Shown: positions 1-6,509, counted from the first letter of the stretch. The stretch: DNA of 15,742 nt from Methanobacterium sp. (GCA_039666455.1 JAVSLW010000057.1:1-15742), one strand, 5' to 3'. Notes: generated by a model not told the origin, from the sequence alone. Numbers and translations are program-made.

Positions 1-14
1 AGTATTCCTTTCAT
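1..14 (-). CDS. 5' end of a leftward gene (first codons only)
   Basis: Only Met-Lys-Gly-Ile and part of the next codon lie inside the window. The start is supported by an AAGGAG ribosome site on the minus strand (bases 24-29), nine bases before the ATG, and by a TATA-like box farther upstream. Four residues say nothing about the product. A short leader of that kind fits a real gene, but without the rest of the reading frame this remains a probable start only. Confidence 0.45.
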
Positions 15-276
15 TTTATCACGCTCCTTTCAGATTCGTGATTTTAATCTTAAAAGGCATTATATAAACTTTTTTCGGTAAATAAGCACTTAATAACACT
101 TTATTTTGTTACCACAAACACAAATAGTTTAACAAAAATAAGAAGTCACGCATAAAAAGGCCATACTATATTTAAATACCCTATTACCTCATAAAGCCAG
201 TATAACCCAAAATAAACATACTGAAAAATTAAAGAACATAAAATTTATACATGAAAAACAGTTTAAAAGTGATCCA
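15..276. other. divergent intergenic region
   Basis: This stretch separates the leftward edge gene from the rightward PP-loop-like gene and holds no convincing gene on either strand. It contains the leftward TATA box near 58-70 and a TATA-like run CTATATTTAAAT at about 167-178 for the rightward gene. A second weaker TATA-like run lies near 240-250. An 8-bp inverted repeat (TTTTGTTA at 104-111, TAACAAAA at 130-137) lies between the two promoters and could be an operator, although runs of this kind are common in such AT-rich DNA. Confidence 0.5.
58..70 (-). promoter_or_regulatory. TATA box for the leftward edge gene
   Basis: The minus strand reads GTTTATATAATG here. An archaeal start site about 25 bases downstream would fall near base 40, giving a leader of roughly 25 bases that contains the AAGGAG ribosome site of the edge gene. 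This is a sequence match only. Confidence 0.4.
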
Positions 277-951
277 ATGAATAAAGATCTGATCAATGTT
301 TTACAAAAAACTGGTGTAGAAACACGATTTATCAGTATCATGGAAAATGAAATATTTATAAACAATTTAAAGCTTTCCAGATTTTCAAGGAAGAAAGAGG
401 AAGAATTTTTAAACGTTTATCCTGAAATGAAGGTTGTGCGGTCCAAAATATTCCAGAAAATCTGCACCAGAGCTTCCCGGAATCTTGCACATGTCATTCG
501 TCCAAAAGAGAAAATATTTCTGGTTAAAAACGATGATCCTCTTAATTTTGCACTTCATGCAGTTTTAGAGCCTTATAAAAGGAAATATGGTATTGAACTT
601 GTTTTTGGAAGTGATATTAACGAAACTATAGATTTGGATGTTGATTCCATTGCACTGGGCCTCACACTTGATCATGAAGCAGAAAATATCCTCAAATTAA
701 TGATCAATGGAGAAAAAATTGAACTATTAAGTTTTAGAGAATTTTTTAATGAAAAAAAAGTGATTTATCCACTTATAAACATACCGCGAGCATGGATATT
801 CTCATGGGTTGAAAATAAACCTCCTGAAAAATTCGGACAAAATTATGAAACTCCTGAAGACTTTTTAAAATTTTTAGAAACAATTATACCTGACGTTAGA
901 GAAAATCTTTACAAATCTGCACTTTTTATATCTGATAGGAGAGGTGTTTAA
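277..951 (+). CDS. degenerate PP-loop ATPase-like protein (TtuA/Ncs6 type)
   Basis: This 224-residue protein lines up by eye with the tRNA 2-thiolation enzymes TtuA/Ncs6 of the PP-loop superfamily. Residues 66-83 match the run into the P-loop and 91-110 match the helix and strand after it. GLTLDHEAEN (128-137) matches the family TGHNLDDEAQ. YPLINIPRAW (164-173) matches the KPLRYIPEKE region, and 196-217 match the C-terminal helix. The P-loop, normally SGGKDS, reads KNDDPLN at 84-90. The Cys pairs that bind zinc in TtuA are absent, with only Cys63 in the whole protein. An ordinary ATP-pyrophosphatase activity is therefore unlikely. The function is unknown; it could be a regulatory or scaffold relative. 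The start has an AGTGAT ribosome site three bases upstream. It converges on the next gene with an 11-base gap. Confidence 0.6.
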   Translation: MNKDLINVLQKTGVETRFISIMENEIFINNLKLSRFSRKKEEEFLNVYPEMKVVRSKIFQKICTRASRNLAHVIRPKEKIFLVKNDDPLNFALHAVLEPYKRKYGIELVFGSDINETIDLDVDSIALGLTLDHEAENILKLMINGEKIELLSFREFFNEKKVIYPLINIPRAWIFSWVENKPPEKFGQNYETPEDFLKFLETIIPDVRENLYKSALFISDRRGV

Positions 952-962
952 TTCAAAAATAG

Positions 963-1718
963 CTATTTTTCATCTAAAAGTACATGAATCTCGCTTAAAA
1001 CTACCAGCAATTTGTATCCTTTATCAGTCAGCATGTAATCACCTCTTTCGTGGCGTTGAATAATTATATTCTTATCCAGTAACTTTTGAAGGTGGAAAAG
1101 CAAATTACCACCTTTTAAACCGGTTATTTTAGATAATGTGGAAAAAGTTTTTGTTTCACTGGCCATGGCCTTTAGAATTTGCAGCCTCTGCCTGTTGGAC
1201 AAAGGCTCCAGTACGTTTTTAACTATGCTTTCTTCACAAATTAAGCATATATCTTGCTTTTTCTCTTCTGGAGCGCTGTAAATACACATAGAACGCATTA
1301 AACTTATCTGTTTTTTAAAAAGGCTGCTTACTTCTTCAAAACAGATTTCGCATTTTTTAAATGGTGCTTTTTCTTTAATTTTAGTAAGTTCAGACTTATT
1401 TTCCATTATTGATTCTTCATGAATTTTATCCTGATTTATAAGACCTGCATTTTTGTGCAGGAAAGCTGAAAATATTTGTTTACACTCTTCTTTCATTTCA
1501 CAGTTATCTATCATACCTCTTTCAAGGCCATTTTGAATATCCTGGCCCATATATCCATTTAATGCATTTATGAAGTCTTTTTTTGAATTTGCAAGTATTA
1601 AATCCAGATACTGCTGATTGGTGTTTTCCATGAGATTTTTGATATCCCTGTGGATGGTTGTAAGCTTTGTTTTTATTTCATCCATTTCTTTGGTGTGGTC
1701 TTCAGCCTTATCTAACAT
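963..1718 (-). CDS. winged-helix transcriptional regulator with Cys-rich N-terminal region
   Basis: Residues 166-250 form an ArsR-like winged helix: a helix with PLSNRQRLQILKAM, a recognition part with LKGGNLLFHLQKL, and a wing ending YMLTDKGYKLL. Residues 1-60 are predicted coiled coil. The middle carries Cys73, Cys79, Cys123, Cys126, Cys145, Cys158 and Cys161, including two C-x2-C pairs (123/126 and 158/161) that could hold zinc, another metal or a redox disulfide. The fold supports DNA binding; the signal sensed is unknown. No ribosome site precedes the ATG, but a TATA-like run at 1739-1754 would place the start of transcription almost at the ATG, so a leaderless message is possible. A 13-bp palindrome covers the start codon, which suggests autoregulation. 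The divergent neighbour is a Cys-containing microprotein. Confidence 0.75.
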   Translation of the reverse strand: MLDKAEDHTKEMDEIKTKLTTIHRDIKNLMENTNQQYLDLILANSKKDFINALNGYMGQDIQNGLERGMIDNCEMKEECKQIFSAFLHKNAGLINQDKIHEESIMENKSELTKIKEKAPFKKCEICFEEVSSLFKKQISLMRSMCIYSAPEEKKQDICLICEESIVKNVLEPLSNRQRLQILKAMASETKTFSTLSKITGLKGGNLLFHLQKLLDKNIIIQRHERGDYMLTDKGYKLLVVLSEIHVLLDEK

Positions 1719-1724
1719 TGTTAG
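1712..1724. repeat. 13-bp palindrome over the regulator start codon
   Basis: CTAACA-T-TGTTAG is perfectly symmetrical around one central base and overlaps the start codon of the winged-helix gene at 1716-1718. The half-site CTAAC/GTTAG recurs at 1828-1832, in the promoter of the divergent microprotein gene. A dimeric winged-helix repressor could bind here, which is an inference. Confidence 0.45.
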
Positions 1725-1738
1725 TTATATTGCTGTGA

Positions 1739-1754
1739 TTGTATAATAAAGGTT
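1739..1754 (-). promoter_or_regulatory. TATA-like box of the winged-helix regulator
   Basis: The minus strand reads CCTTTATTATACAATC. The expected start, about 25 bases downstream, lies within a few bases of the ATG at 1718. This agrees with the missing ribosome site and suggests a leaderless or nearly leaderless transcript. A second AT-rich run near 1777-1790 is an alternative that would give a leader of about 40 bases. Confidence 0.35.
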
Positions 1755-1804
1755 TCTATCAAGACCTCAAAAGTTATTATAATATTTCAATTAGTATATT
1801 TCAT

Positions 1805-1831
1805 TAACCATTAAGTATATATTAATAGTTA
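1805..1831. repeat. inverted repeat enclosing a TATA box
   Basis: The arms TAACCATTAA (1805-1814) and TTAATAGTTA (1822-1831) are complementary at nine of ten positions and are separated by the seven bases GTATATA. The spacer is itself the core of the predicted TATA box of the microprotein gene, so a protein bound to both arms would block TBP. The arrangement resembles an archaeal repressor operator. The winged-helix regulator encoded next door is the obvious candidate, by position only. Confidence 0.5.
1812..1823 (+). promoter_or_regulatory. TATA box of the microprotein gene
   Basis: The run TAAGTATATATT lies about 40 bases before the ATG at 1857. Transcription would begin near base 1843 and give a leader of about 14 bases containing the GAGGTGA ribosome site. 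The box overlaps the inverted repeat at 1805-1831. Confidence 0.5.
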
Positions 1832-1856
1832 GGCAATAGTAATATGAGGTGAAAAA

Positions 1857-1949
1857 ATGCAGGCACAGTTTGACTTACAACACTTCTGCTGCGGTCCTAA
1901 AGGCTGCGAGATAGAAGTATCATACGGTGAAATGATAGACGCAGAATAA
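1857..1949 (+). CDS. 30-residue Cys-containing microprotein
   Basis: An ATG follows a strong GAGGTGA ribosome site (1846-1852) with a four-base gap and opens a 30-codon frame ending in TAA at 1947-1949. The peptide begins MQAQFDLQHF, continues CCGPKGC at residues 11-17 and ends in an acidic tail EMIDAE. It has no membrane segment or signal peptide. Three cysteines in seven residues suggest a metal or disulfide site, and the acidic ends suggest a soluble peptide. A TATA box at 1812-1823 precedes it and T-rich tracts follow it, so promoter, ribosome site and terminator all agree. I do not recognise a family. It is transcribed away from the Cys-rich winged-helix gene, and a functional link between the two is plausible but unproven. 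Confidence 0.6.
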   Translation: MQAQFDLQHFCCGPKGCEIEVSYGEMIDAE

Positions 1950-1962
1950 GCTTATCTTGAAA

Positions 1963-1996
1963 TTTTTTCATTTAATTGTTCAATTTTTCTTTTTTT
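1963..1996 (+). terminator. T-rich terminator after the microprotein
   Basis: Two T tracts (1963-1968 and 1984-1996, the second broken only by one C) start 14 bases after the stop codon at 1949. Archaeal RNA polymerase commonly stops at such runs without a hairpin. Confidence 0.5.
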
Positions 1997-2054
1997 AAAA
2001 TGTGGTGATATTTAATAATATTTCTAAAATACACAGTAGTATCTTATTCAAATT

Positions 2055-4064
2055 TTAAAATTTATTCTTATTAATTGGAACAGTGAAATAAAATGTAGAG
2101 CCAACCCCAGGTTCTGATTCAACCCAGATTCGTCCATTATGGCGCTCTATAATTCTTTTAGCAATTGAAAGTCCAATTCCAGTGCCGGTATATTCTTCAC
2201 GTGTGTGCAGCCTCTGGAATATGGTAAAAATTCTGTCAAAGTACTCTTTTTCAATGCCAATACCATTATCTTGCACAGAAAAAACGTATTCATTGTTTTT
2301 TTCATCCTTAAAAGCAGAAATATTTATTTTAGGCGGAACATCTGGTTTTTTGAATTTAATTGCATTTGAAATTAAGTTTTGAAATAACTGGCCTATCTGT
2401 CTACCATCTACCATCACCTCAGGAAGTGCATTATATGAAATTTCAGCATCAGTTTCTGCAATCGCTGCATGCAGGTCAGAGATGGTTTTTTCAAGAATTT
2501 CTTCAGTACTAACCATTTTGAATTCATTTCCCATTGTAGTTACTCTTGAATATTCAAGAAGGTCATTTATTAGATTCTGCATCCTCTTGGTGGCATCCAC
2601 GATGTATCCTATAAATTCATCTGCATCCAAATCCAGTTTTCCTTTGTATCTACGCTCTAAAAGCTGTGTAAAGCTTGCGATGGTTCTCAAAGGCTCCTGA
2701 AGGTCATGAGATGTAACATAGGCAAACTGCTGCAATTCTTCATTAGAATGTTTTAACTCTTCAATTATCTGCTTAAGCTCCATCTGGCTTTTTTTAAGCT
2801 TATTTTCAGCTATTTTTCTCTCCTCAAGTTCATTTTGAAGAAGAATGTTAATCTGATTTAATTCTCTTGTACGTCTTTCTACAGTGGATTCAAGCTCATT
2901 TTTTGTTTTCCAAAGCTCAAGTTCAATTTCCTTTCGTTCTGTTATGTCCTGTTCCACACAGACAATTTTAAGTGGGTTGCCAGCAAAATCAGTGGTCACT
3001 TCTCCATTACATAAAACATCTTTGAAGCTTCCATCCCTGCGCTGTATTTTAACCTCATAATTAAAAGGTTGGTGCTCCCTAAGGGCTTTTTCAAGCGTGT
3101 CATTAACTATCTGCCTGTTTTCGAGGACCACCATGTTCAGTATGGTTTCATACTTTACAAATTCCCCGGGATTAATACCGTAAATTCTGTATAGACCATC
3201 AGATATGGTTATTACGTTAGATTTAATGTTCCATTCCCAGTTTCCAATTTTTCCTATCCTCTGTGCTTCCTGAAGTCTTTTATAATTCTCTTCAAGCGCT
3301 TTTTTAATTTTAGTGGGTCCTGTAATATCATGTATTATTGAAACCGTTCCCACATAATTTCCATTATCGTCTCTAAAAGCGTTTATTGAAGATTCAATGT
3401 ATATCTCTTGGCCATTCTTTTTTGTGCTTAAGTTTTCCCCATGCCATTTTCCAATGGTTTTAAGCTGGTTATAAGCATTTTTTCTATCTTCTGGAGATAG
3501 CCAGCGATAATTTACTGTATCTTTAAATATTTTATTCTCTACTTCCTCTAATTTATAACCAAAAAGGGTTTCTGCACCCTTATTCCAGTAGGTTATACGA
3601 TTTTCATTATCCACAGCAATTACAGCATCTTTAACCTGAGAAAGAATATCAGAATGTACTTTAATCTTATTTTCTGCTTCCTTTTGCTTTGTAATATCCA
3701 TTCCTATGGTTATATATAATCCATTTATTGAAAACGCTGAAATTAAATAAGTTTTACCCGATTGGGGGAAATACATTTCAAATTTTTTATTTTGATTACA
3801 CTTAAAAACTTCGTTAGCTATCTTTAAATTAGTTTCAAGTGTGCTTTGAGATTTATATATTTCACTGGCCCTTTTATCAATGATATTTTCCCTGGAAATA
3901 TCTGAATTTAAAATTGTGGCATGATTTATATATTTAAAAATAAGATCTACAATTTCACCTTTATAATTACGTACTATTTCATGAACATGAACTTCCTCTT
4001 CCATATTCTCAAAAATCTGGAGATAATAGGGCTCTTTAAGAGAAAATATGCCTCTTTTTTCCAT
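2055..4064 (-). CDS. soluble PAS-PAS-PAS sensor histidine kinase
   Basis: This 669-residue kinase has no membrane segment, so it should sense a cytoplasmic signal. Three PAS domains fall at about 15-130, 136-255 and 265-382, the last two ending in typical PAC motifs (HDITGPTK, QDITERKE). A coiled coil covers about 383-445. The dimerisation and phosphoacceptor domain has the H-box SHDLQEPLR with His453. The ATPase domain has an N-box around NLISNAIKF (563-571), a G1 box DNGIGI (599-604) and a G2 box GTGIGLS (627-633), and ends at a conserved GSTFYFTVP. All catalytic motifs look intact. No response regulator is adjacent; the nearest is about 10 kb away. A GGAG ribosome site lies ten bases before the ATG and a TATA-like run lies at about 4098-4109. 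The ligand of the PAS domains cannot be read from the sequence. Confidence 0.93.
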   Translation of the reverse strand: MEKRGIFSLKEPYYLQIFENMEEEVHVHEIVRNYKGEIVDLIFKYINHATILNSDISRENIIDKRASEIYKSQSTLETNLKIANEVFKCNQNKKFEMYFPQSGKTYLISAFSINGLYITIGMDITKQKEAENKIKVHSDILSQVKDAVIAVDNENRITYWNKGAETLFGYKLEEVENKIFKDTVNYRWLSPEDRKNAYNQLKTIGKWHGENLSTKKNGQEIYIESSINAFRDDNGNYVGTVSIIHDITGPTKIKKALEENYKRLQEAQRIGKIGNWEWNIKSNVITISDGLYRIYGINPGEFVKYETILNMVVLENRQIVNDTLEKALREHQPFNYEVKIQRRDGSFKDVLCNGEVTTDFAGNPLKIVCVEQDITERKEIELELWKTKNELESTVERRTRELNQINILLQNELEERKIAENKLKKSQMELKQIIEELKHSNEELQQFAYVTSHDLQEPLRTIASFTQLLERRYKGKLDLDADEFIGYIVDATKRMQNLINDLLEYSRVTTMGNEFKMVSTEEILEKTISDLHAAIAETDAEISYNALPEVMVDGRQIGQLFQNLISNAIKFKKPDVPPKINISAFKDEKNNEYVFSVQDNGIGIEKEYFDRIFTIFQRLHTREEYTGTGIGLSIAKRIIERHNGRIWVESEPGVGSTFYFTVPINKNKF

Positions 4065-4097
4065 TTTTCCAATACTCCATTTACTTTACCTGTTTAC

Positions 4098-4109
4098 TAA
4101 ATTAATAAT
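4098..4109 (-). promoter_or_regulatory. TATA-like box of the histidine kinase gene
   Basis: The minus strand reads ATTATTAATTTA. A start about 25 bases downstream, near 4079, gives a short leader that ends with GGAG (4075-4078) and the ATG at 4064. The match is moderate. Confidence 0.35.
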
Positions 4110-4336
4110 CAGTACTTCGTAAAGTGTTTATGTAATTTGGTTTAAACAGCCTGTTTTGTACATAAATTGATATAGAATGCCACAAAAAGGTTTGACATTT
4201 TTCGCCATACCTGTTATTAATAATAATGTTTTCAGTCCTGCTTAATCCTTGCGCCAATGATTCTATCCAATACCATGAAACACTCCACCTCCAAGCCCAG
4301 CAAACATACCAGGAATAGAGGTTGCAACTCTTATTT
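4110..4336 (-). other. gene-poor stretch with possible coding debris
   Basis: No intact gene is visible between the end of the first EFR1 gene and the kinase promoter. On the minus strand, about 4320 down to 4258, one frame reads VATSIPGMFAGLGGGVFHG and then meets a stop. A second frame over the following bases reads MVLDRIIGARIKQD and then stops. Farther on, the first frame reopens with KTLLLITGMAKNVKPF. The peptides look more protein-like than random out-of-frame translation, so the stretch may be a decayed gene with a frameshift and stops. The family is not recognised. The single long open frame here (4102-4356) is rich in Trp, Tyr and Cys and is unlikely to be real. Confidence 0.3.
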
Positions 4337-5197
4337 TTATTTATGATGAACATCATAAATCTTTTTGTTTATTTCCATTTCTTTTTGCATTGCAATATCC
4401 TTCACTGTTGCGTATGGGTGAGAATACCTTCCATTACTTTCAGTATATGATTTTAAAAAGCGTGAAGATTTGATTTGAACTGCTTGCTCAGGGCAATAGT
4501 TGAGACATGCATGGCAGAAAAAACTCCTTACATCTTTTTGCCAAACCGGCTCTTCATCGACCATTTTTACTTTTCCAGACAGACAGACCTTTTCACATGT
4601 GCCACATCGTATACACTTTGAATCAGCGTAAAATTCAACGTTATAAAACATGTTAAGAAATGGAAGAAATAGTGAAAGAATTGGAAAAACAGGCATAGGA
4701 GTAATGAAGTCAGTGCCCTTTTCATGGATTTTTTCTTTATTTAAAATGATTTTATGGATTGAATCAAGCTTTTTTTGGACATCAGATTCTATTTTTCTTA
4801 TTTCTTCTTCTGTTGCTGGTTTCCAGTCCTTAAATTTAGGATCGTTACCGGGCATGTTCAATGAAAAAAATGAATCCAAACTTTTATCTTTCTTCTTTAA
4901 AATGTTTTCCAGGTCAATAAACGCCCTGTGCTGGCTTCCAGCCCTTGTTGCAATTGCAAAAATATATTCTGCCGATTTTAAGTTAAGTTTTTTAACAAAA
5001 TCGATTACAGGAGCAGGTGCCATTGCAAGATGGATAGGAAAAACAAATCCCACTGAATCTGAAACTGATTCAACAATATCTCTATTTAAAAGTCTTACCA
5101 TTGGTATTAATTTTGCTTCCGGAATTCTTTTTTGTAATTCCTTTGCTACATAAAGTGAATTTCCTGTGCCTGAAAAATAGTAAATTTCTGTACCCAT
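4337..5197 (-). CDS. EFR1-type flavodoxin/ferredoxin fusion, three-Cys second cluster
   Basis: The 286-residue protein starts with an FMN-binding loop, SGTGNS (9-14), followed by a flavodoxin-like domain to about residue 120. It ends in a two-cluster ferredoxin domain. Motif one is complete (Cys195, 198, 201, 205), although the last Cys lacks the usual following Pro. In motif two the first Cys is replaced by Ser225, leaving Cys228, Cys231 and Cys235-Pro. The codon is AGT, one base from the Cys codon TGT. The second site may therefore hold a [3Fe-4S] cluster or a labile ligand. The role is probably cytosolic electron transfer between flavin and iron-sulfur centres; the partner is unknown. A GAGGGG ribosome site precedes the ATG. 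The paralogue lies 57 bases upstream on the same strand, so the pair is probably co-transcribed. Confidence 0.85.
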   Translation of the reverse strand: MGTEIYYFSGTGNSLYVAKELQKRIPEAKLIPMVRLLNRDIVESVSDSVGFVFPIHLAMAPAPVIDFVKKLNLKSAEYIFAIATRAGSQHRAFIDLENILKKKDKSLDSFFSLNMPGNDPKFKDWKPATEEEIRKIESDVQKKLDSIHKIILNKEKIHEKGTDFITPMPVFPILSLFLPFLNMFYNVEFYADSKCIRCGTCEKVCLSGKVKMVDEEPVWQKDVRSFFCHACLNYCPEQAVQIKSSRFLKSYTESNGRYSHPYATVKDIAMQKEMEINKKIYDVHHK

Positions 5198-5254
5198 AAA
5201 ACCCCTCTGGATTGTTTGATATCATATGTTATGTGCATACTGCATATTAATATC

Positions 5255-6112
5255 TTACCACAACATATCTGAAATCCTCACATCAGGATGATGATATCTT
5301 ACCGTTTTTGTTAGTGCACTGCTTTTAATTGCTCCTTCCGGGCACCAGTGGAAGCATGCCAGGCAAAATTCACAGTGATGCTGCCACTGTGGCTTGCCCT
5401 CAACAATTTCAATATTTTTTACAGGGCAGATTCTGGAGCAATTTCTGCAGCCAATACATTCCTCACCGGTATAAAAACTGTTGTCCATTAATGGCAGGAG
5501 TTCTTCGTAGGATTTACCTGATGAATTCGAATATTTCTTTAAATGTCTTAATGTTAAAGGTTTAAATAAAAAAATAAGCGGAGAAACAATTAATTTAATT
5601 AATACGTAGGCTTTACCAACCAATATATTAGGGGCGTCAAATTCACCTTCTTTTCTGGCCTTAACATATTCATGTATAACTTCAATATTCTCTTTCCAAA
5701 CATTAAACATCTTCTGCTGGTTCTGTGTACTGTTAATCTTAGGCCCGGCCATGTTATTGGGCATATTTACAGTAAATCCTGCAGAGAGTTTACTGCCACG
5801 TGCTTTAATAATTTTATCCACATATTTTAACGCTAAAACCGACGTACTTCCATATGTGCAGACGGCAAATATGTATTTAGATTCAATATTTTCTAATTTA
5901 CTTATAAATCTCCTGATTATGAGTGGAACACCGCCGTATGGCTCGTAATACGTTGGAAACACAATCCCAATTACATCTGCATCAGTTGTTATTCTTTCTT
6001 CGTCCATTACAGAGGGTATGGATATCAGTTCTCCTCTTAGTTTTTTGGCTATGTCCATTGCCACACTCAGAGAATTTCCTGTGCCTGAAAAATAGTAAAT
6101 TTCTGTGTTCAT
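5255..6112 (-). CDS. EFR1-type flavodoxin/ferredoxin fusion, complete clusters
   Basis: This 285-residue paralogue begins MNTEIYYFSGTGNS, almost identical to its neighbour, and keeps all eight ferredoxin cysteines (219, 222, 225, 229 and 247, 250, 253, 257), each set ending Cys-Pro. It should carry FMN and two [4Fe-4S] clusters and act as a small electron carrier or flavin-dependent oxidoreductase in the cytosol. The start at 6112 is chosen over an in-frame ATG at 6166. It matches the paralogue, has an AAGGA ribosome site just upstream, and the predicted TATA box lies between the two candidates. Outside the motifs the two proteins differ widely, so the duplication is old. Confidence 0.88.
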   Translation of the reverse strand: MNTEIYYFSGTGNSLSVAMDIAKKLRGELISIPSVMDEERITTDADVIGIVFPTYYEPYGGVPLIIRRFISKLENIESKYIFAVCTYGSTSVLALKYVDKIIKARGSKLSAGFTVNMPNNMAGPKINSTQNQQKMFNVWKENIEVIHEYVKARKEGEFDAPNILVGKAYVLIKLIVSPLIFLFKPLTLRHLKKYSNSSGKSYEELLPLMDNSFYTGEECIGCRNCSRICPVKNIEIVEGKPQWQHHCEFCLACFHWCPEGAIKSSALTKTVRYHHPDVRISDMLW

Positions 6113-6146
6113 AATTATTCCTTCTTTATTTACAGTCATGTGAATT

Positions 6147-6156
6147 AAATATATTA
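6147..6156 (-). promoter_or_regulatory. TATA box of the EFR1 pair
   Basis: The minus strand reads AATATATTTA. A start about 25 bases downstream, near 6127, gives a leader of about 15 bases holding the AAGAAGGA ribosome site at 6119-6126. This box would rule out translation from the ATG at 6166. Confidence 0.45.
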
Positions 6157-6182
6157 TTATTTTCAATTCTAATAATAACTAA

Positions 6183-6190
6183 CTATAAAT
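6183..6190 (+). promoter_or_regulatory. TATA box of the 94-residue protein gene
   Basis: CTATAAAT lies about 40 bases before the ATG at 6225. The expected start near 6211 leaves a leader of about 14 bases with a GGTG ribosome site at 6215-6218. A second TATA-like run at 6199-6208 is too close to the ATG for a normal leader. Confidence 0.45.
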
Positions 6191-6224
6191 CCATACAGGT
6201 ATATAATCATAACTGGTGCTATAA

Positions 6225-6509
6225 ATGGATGTACAAAATGAAGAATTGTATAAAAAGTGTAAGGAAAGTGCAGCAAGCGGTGACATCATGGGCGCATGTA
6301 AGGTGATGCTTGAACTGATGGAAGCAAAAAAAGTGGAAGTTGAAAAGGAAGGAGATCAGACCTACCTTGAAATGGCTGAAAACCTTAAACCCGACGATGT
6401 AAGAAAAGTACTGAAAATGGCCCTTAAAATTAGAGAAAGCGGTGAAATTAAGGATCCTGAACTTAAAAATGCTGCAAGTATACTGATCAGGGCTATAGAA
6501 ATGAGCTAA
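6225..6509 (+). CDS. small helical protein of unknown function
   Basis: The 94-residue product is charged and predicted to be almost all helix, with no membrane segment. It has two cysteines (12 and 25) and no enzyme motif that I can recognise. A GGTG ribosome site and a TATA box support expression. It is transcribed away from the EFR1 pair and converges on the ACT-domain gene with a gap of 42 bases. The regular alternation of hydrophobic and charged residues suggests a helical bundle or a small partner protein. No function is assigned. Confidence 0.7.
   Translation: MDVQNEELYKKCKESAASGDIMGACKVMLELMEAKKVEVEKEGDQTYLEMAENLKPDDVRKVLKMALKIRESGEIKDPELKNAASILIRAIEMS

Noticed and set aside
4102..4356. 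An 84-codon open frame on the minus strand after the EFR1 gene
   Set aside because: It overlaps the end of the EFR1 gene, lacks a ribosome site and is crowded with Trp, Tyr and Cys as in out-of-frame translation; neighbouring frames look more protein-like.
4650..5153. A 167-codon open frame on the plus strand inside the first EFR1 gene
   Set aside because: It is antisense to a clear flavodoxin/ferredoxin gene, has low-complexity Ser/Phe-rich composition and no upstream signals.
6113..6166. An N-terminal extension of the second EFR1 protein from the ATG at 6166
   Set aside because: The TATA box lies inside the extension, the ATG at 6112 has its own ribosome site, and the start then matches the paralogue.
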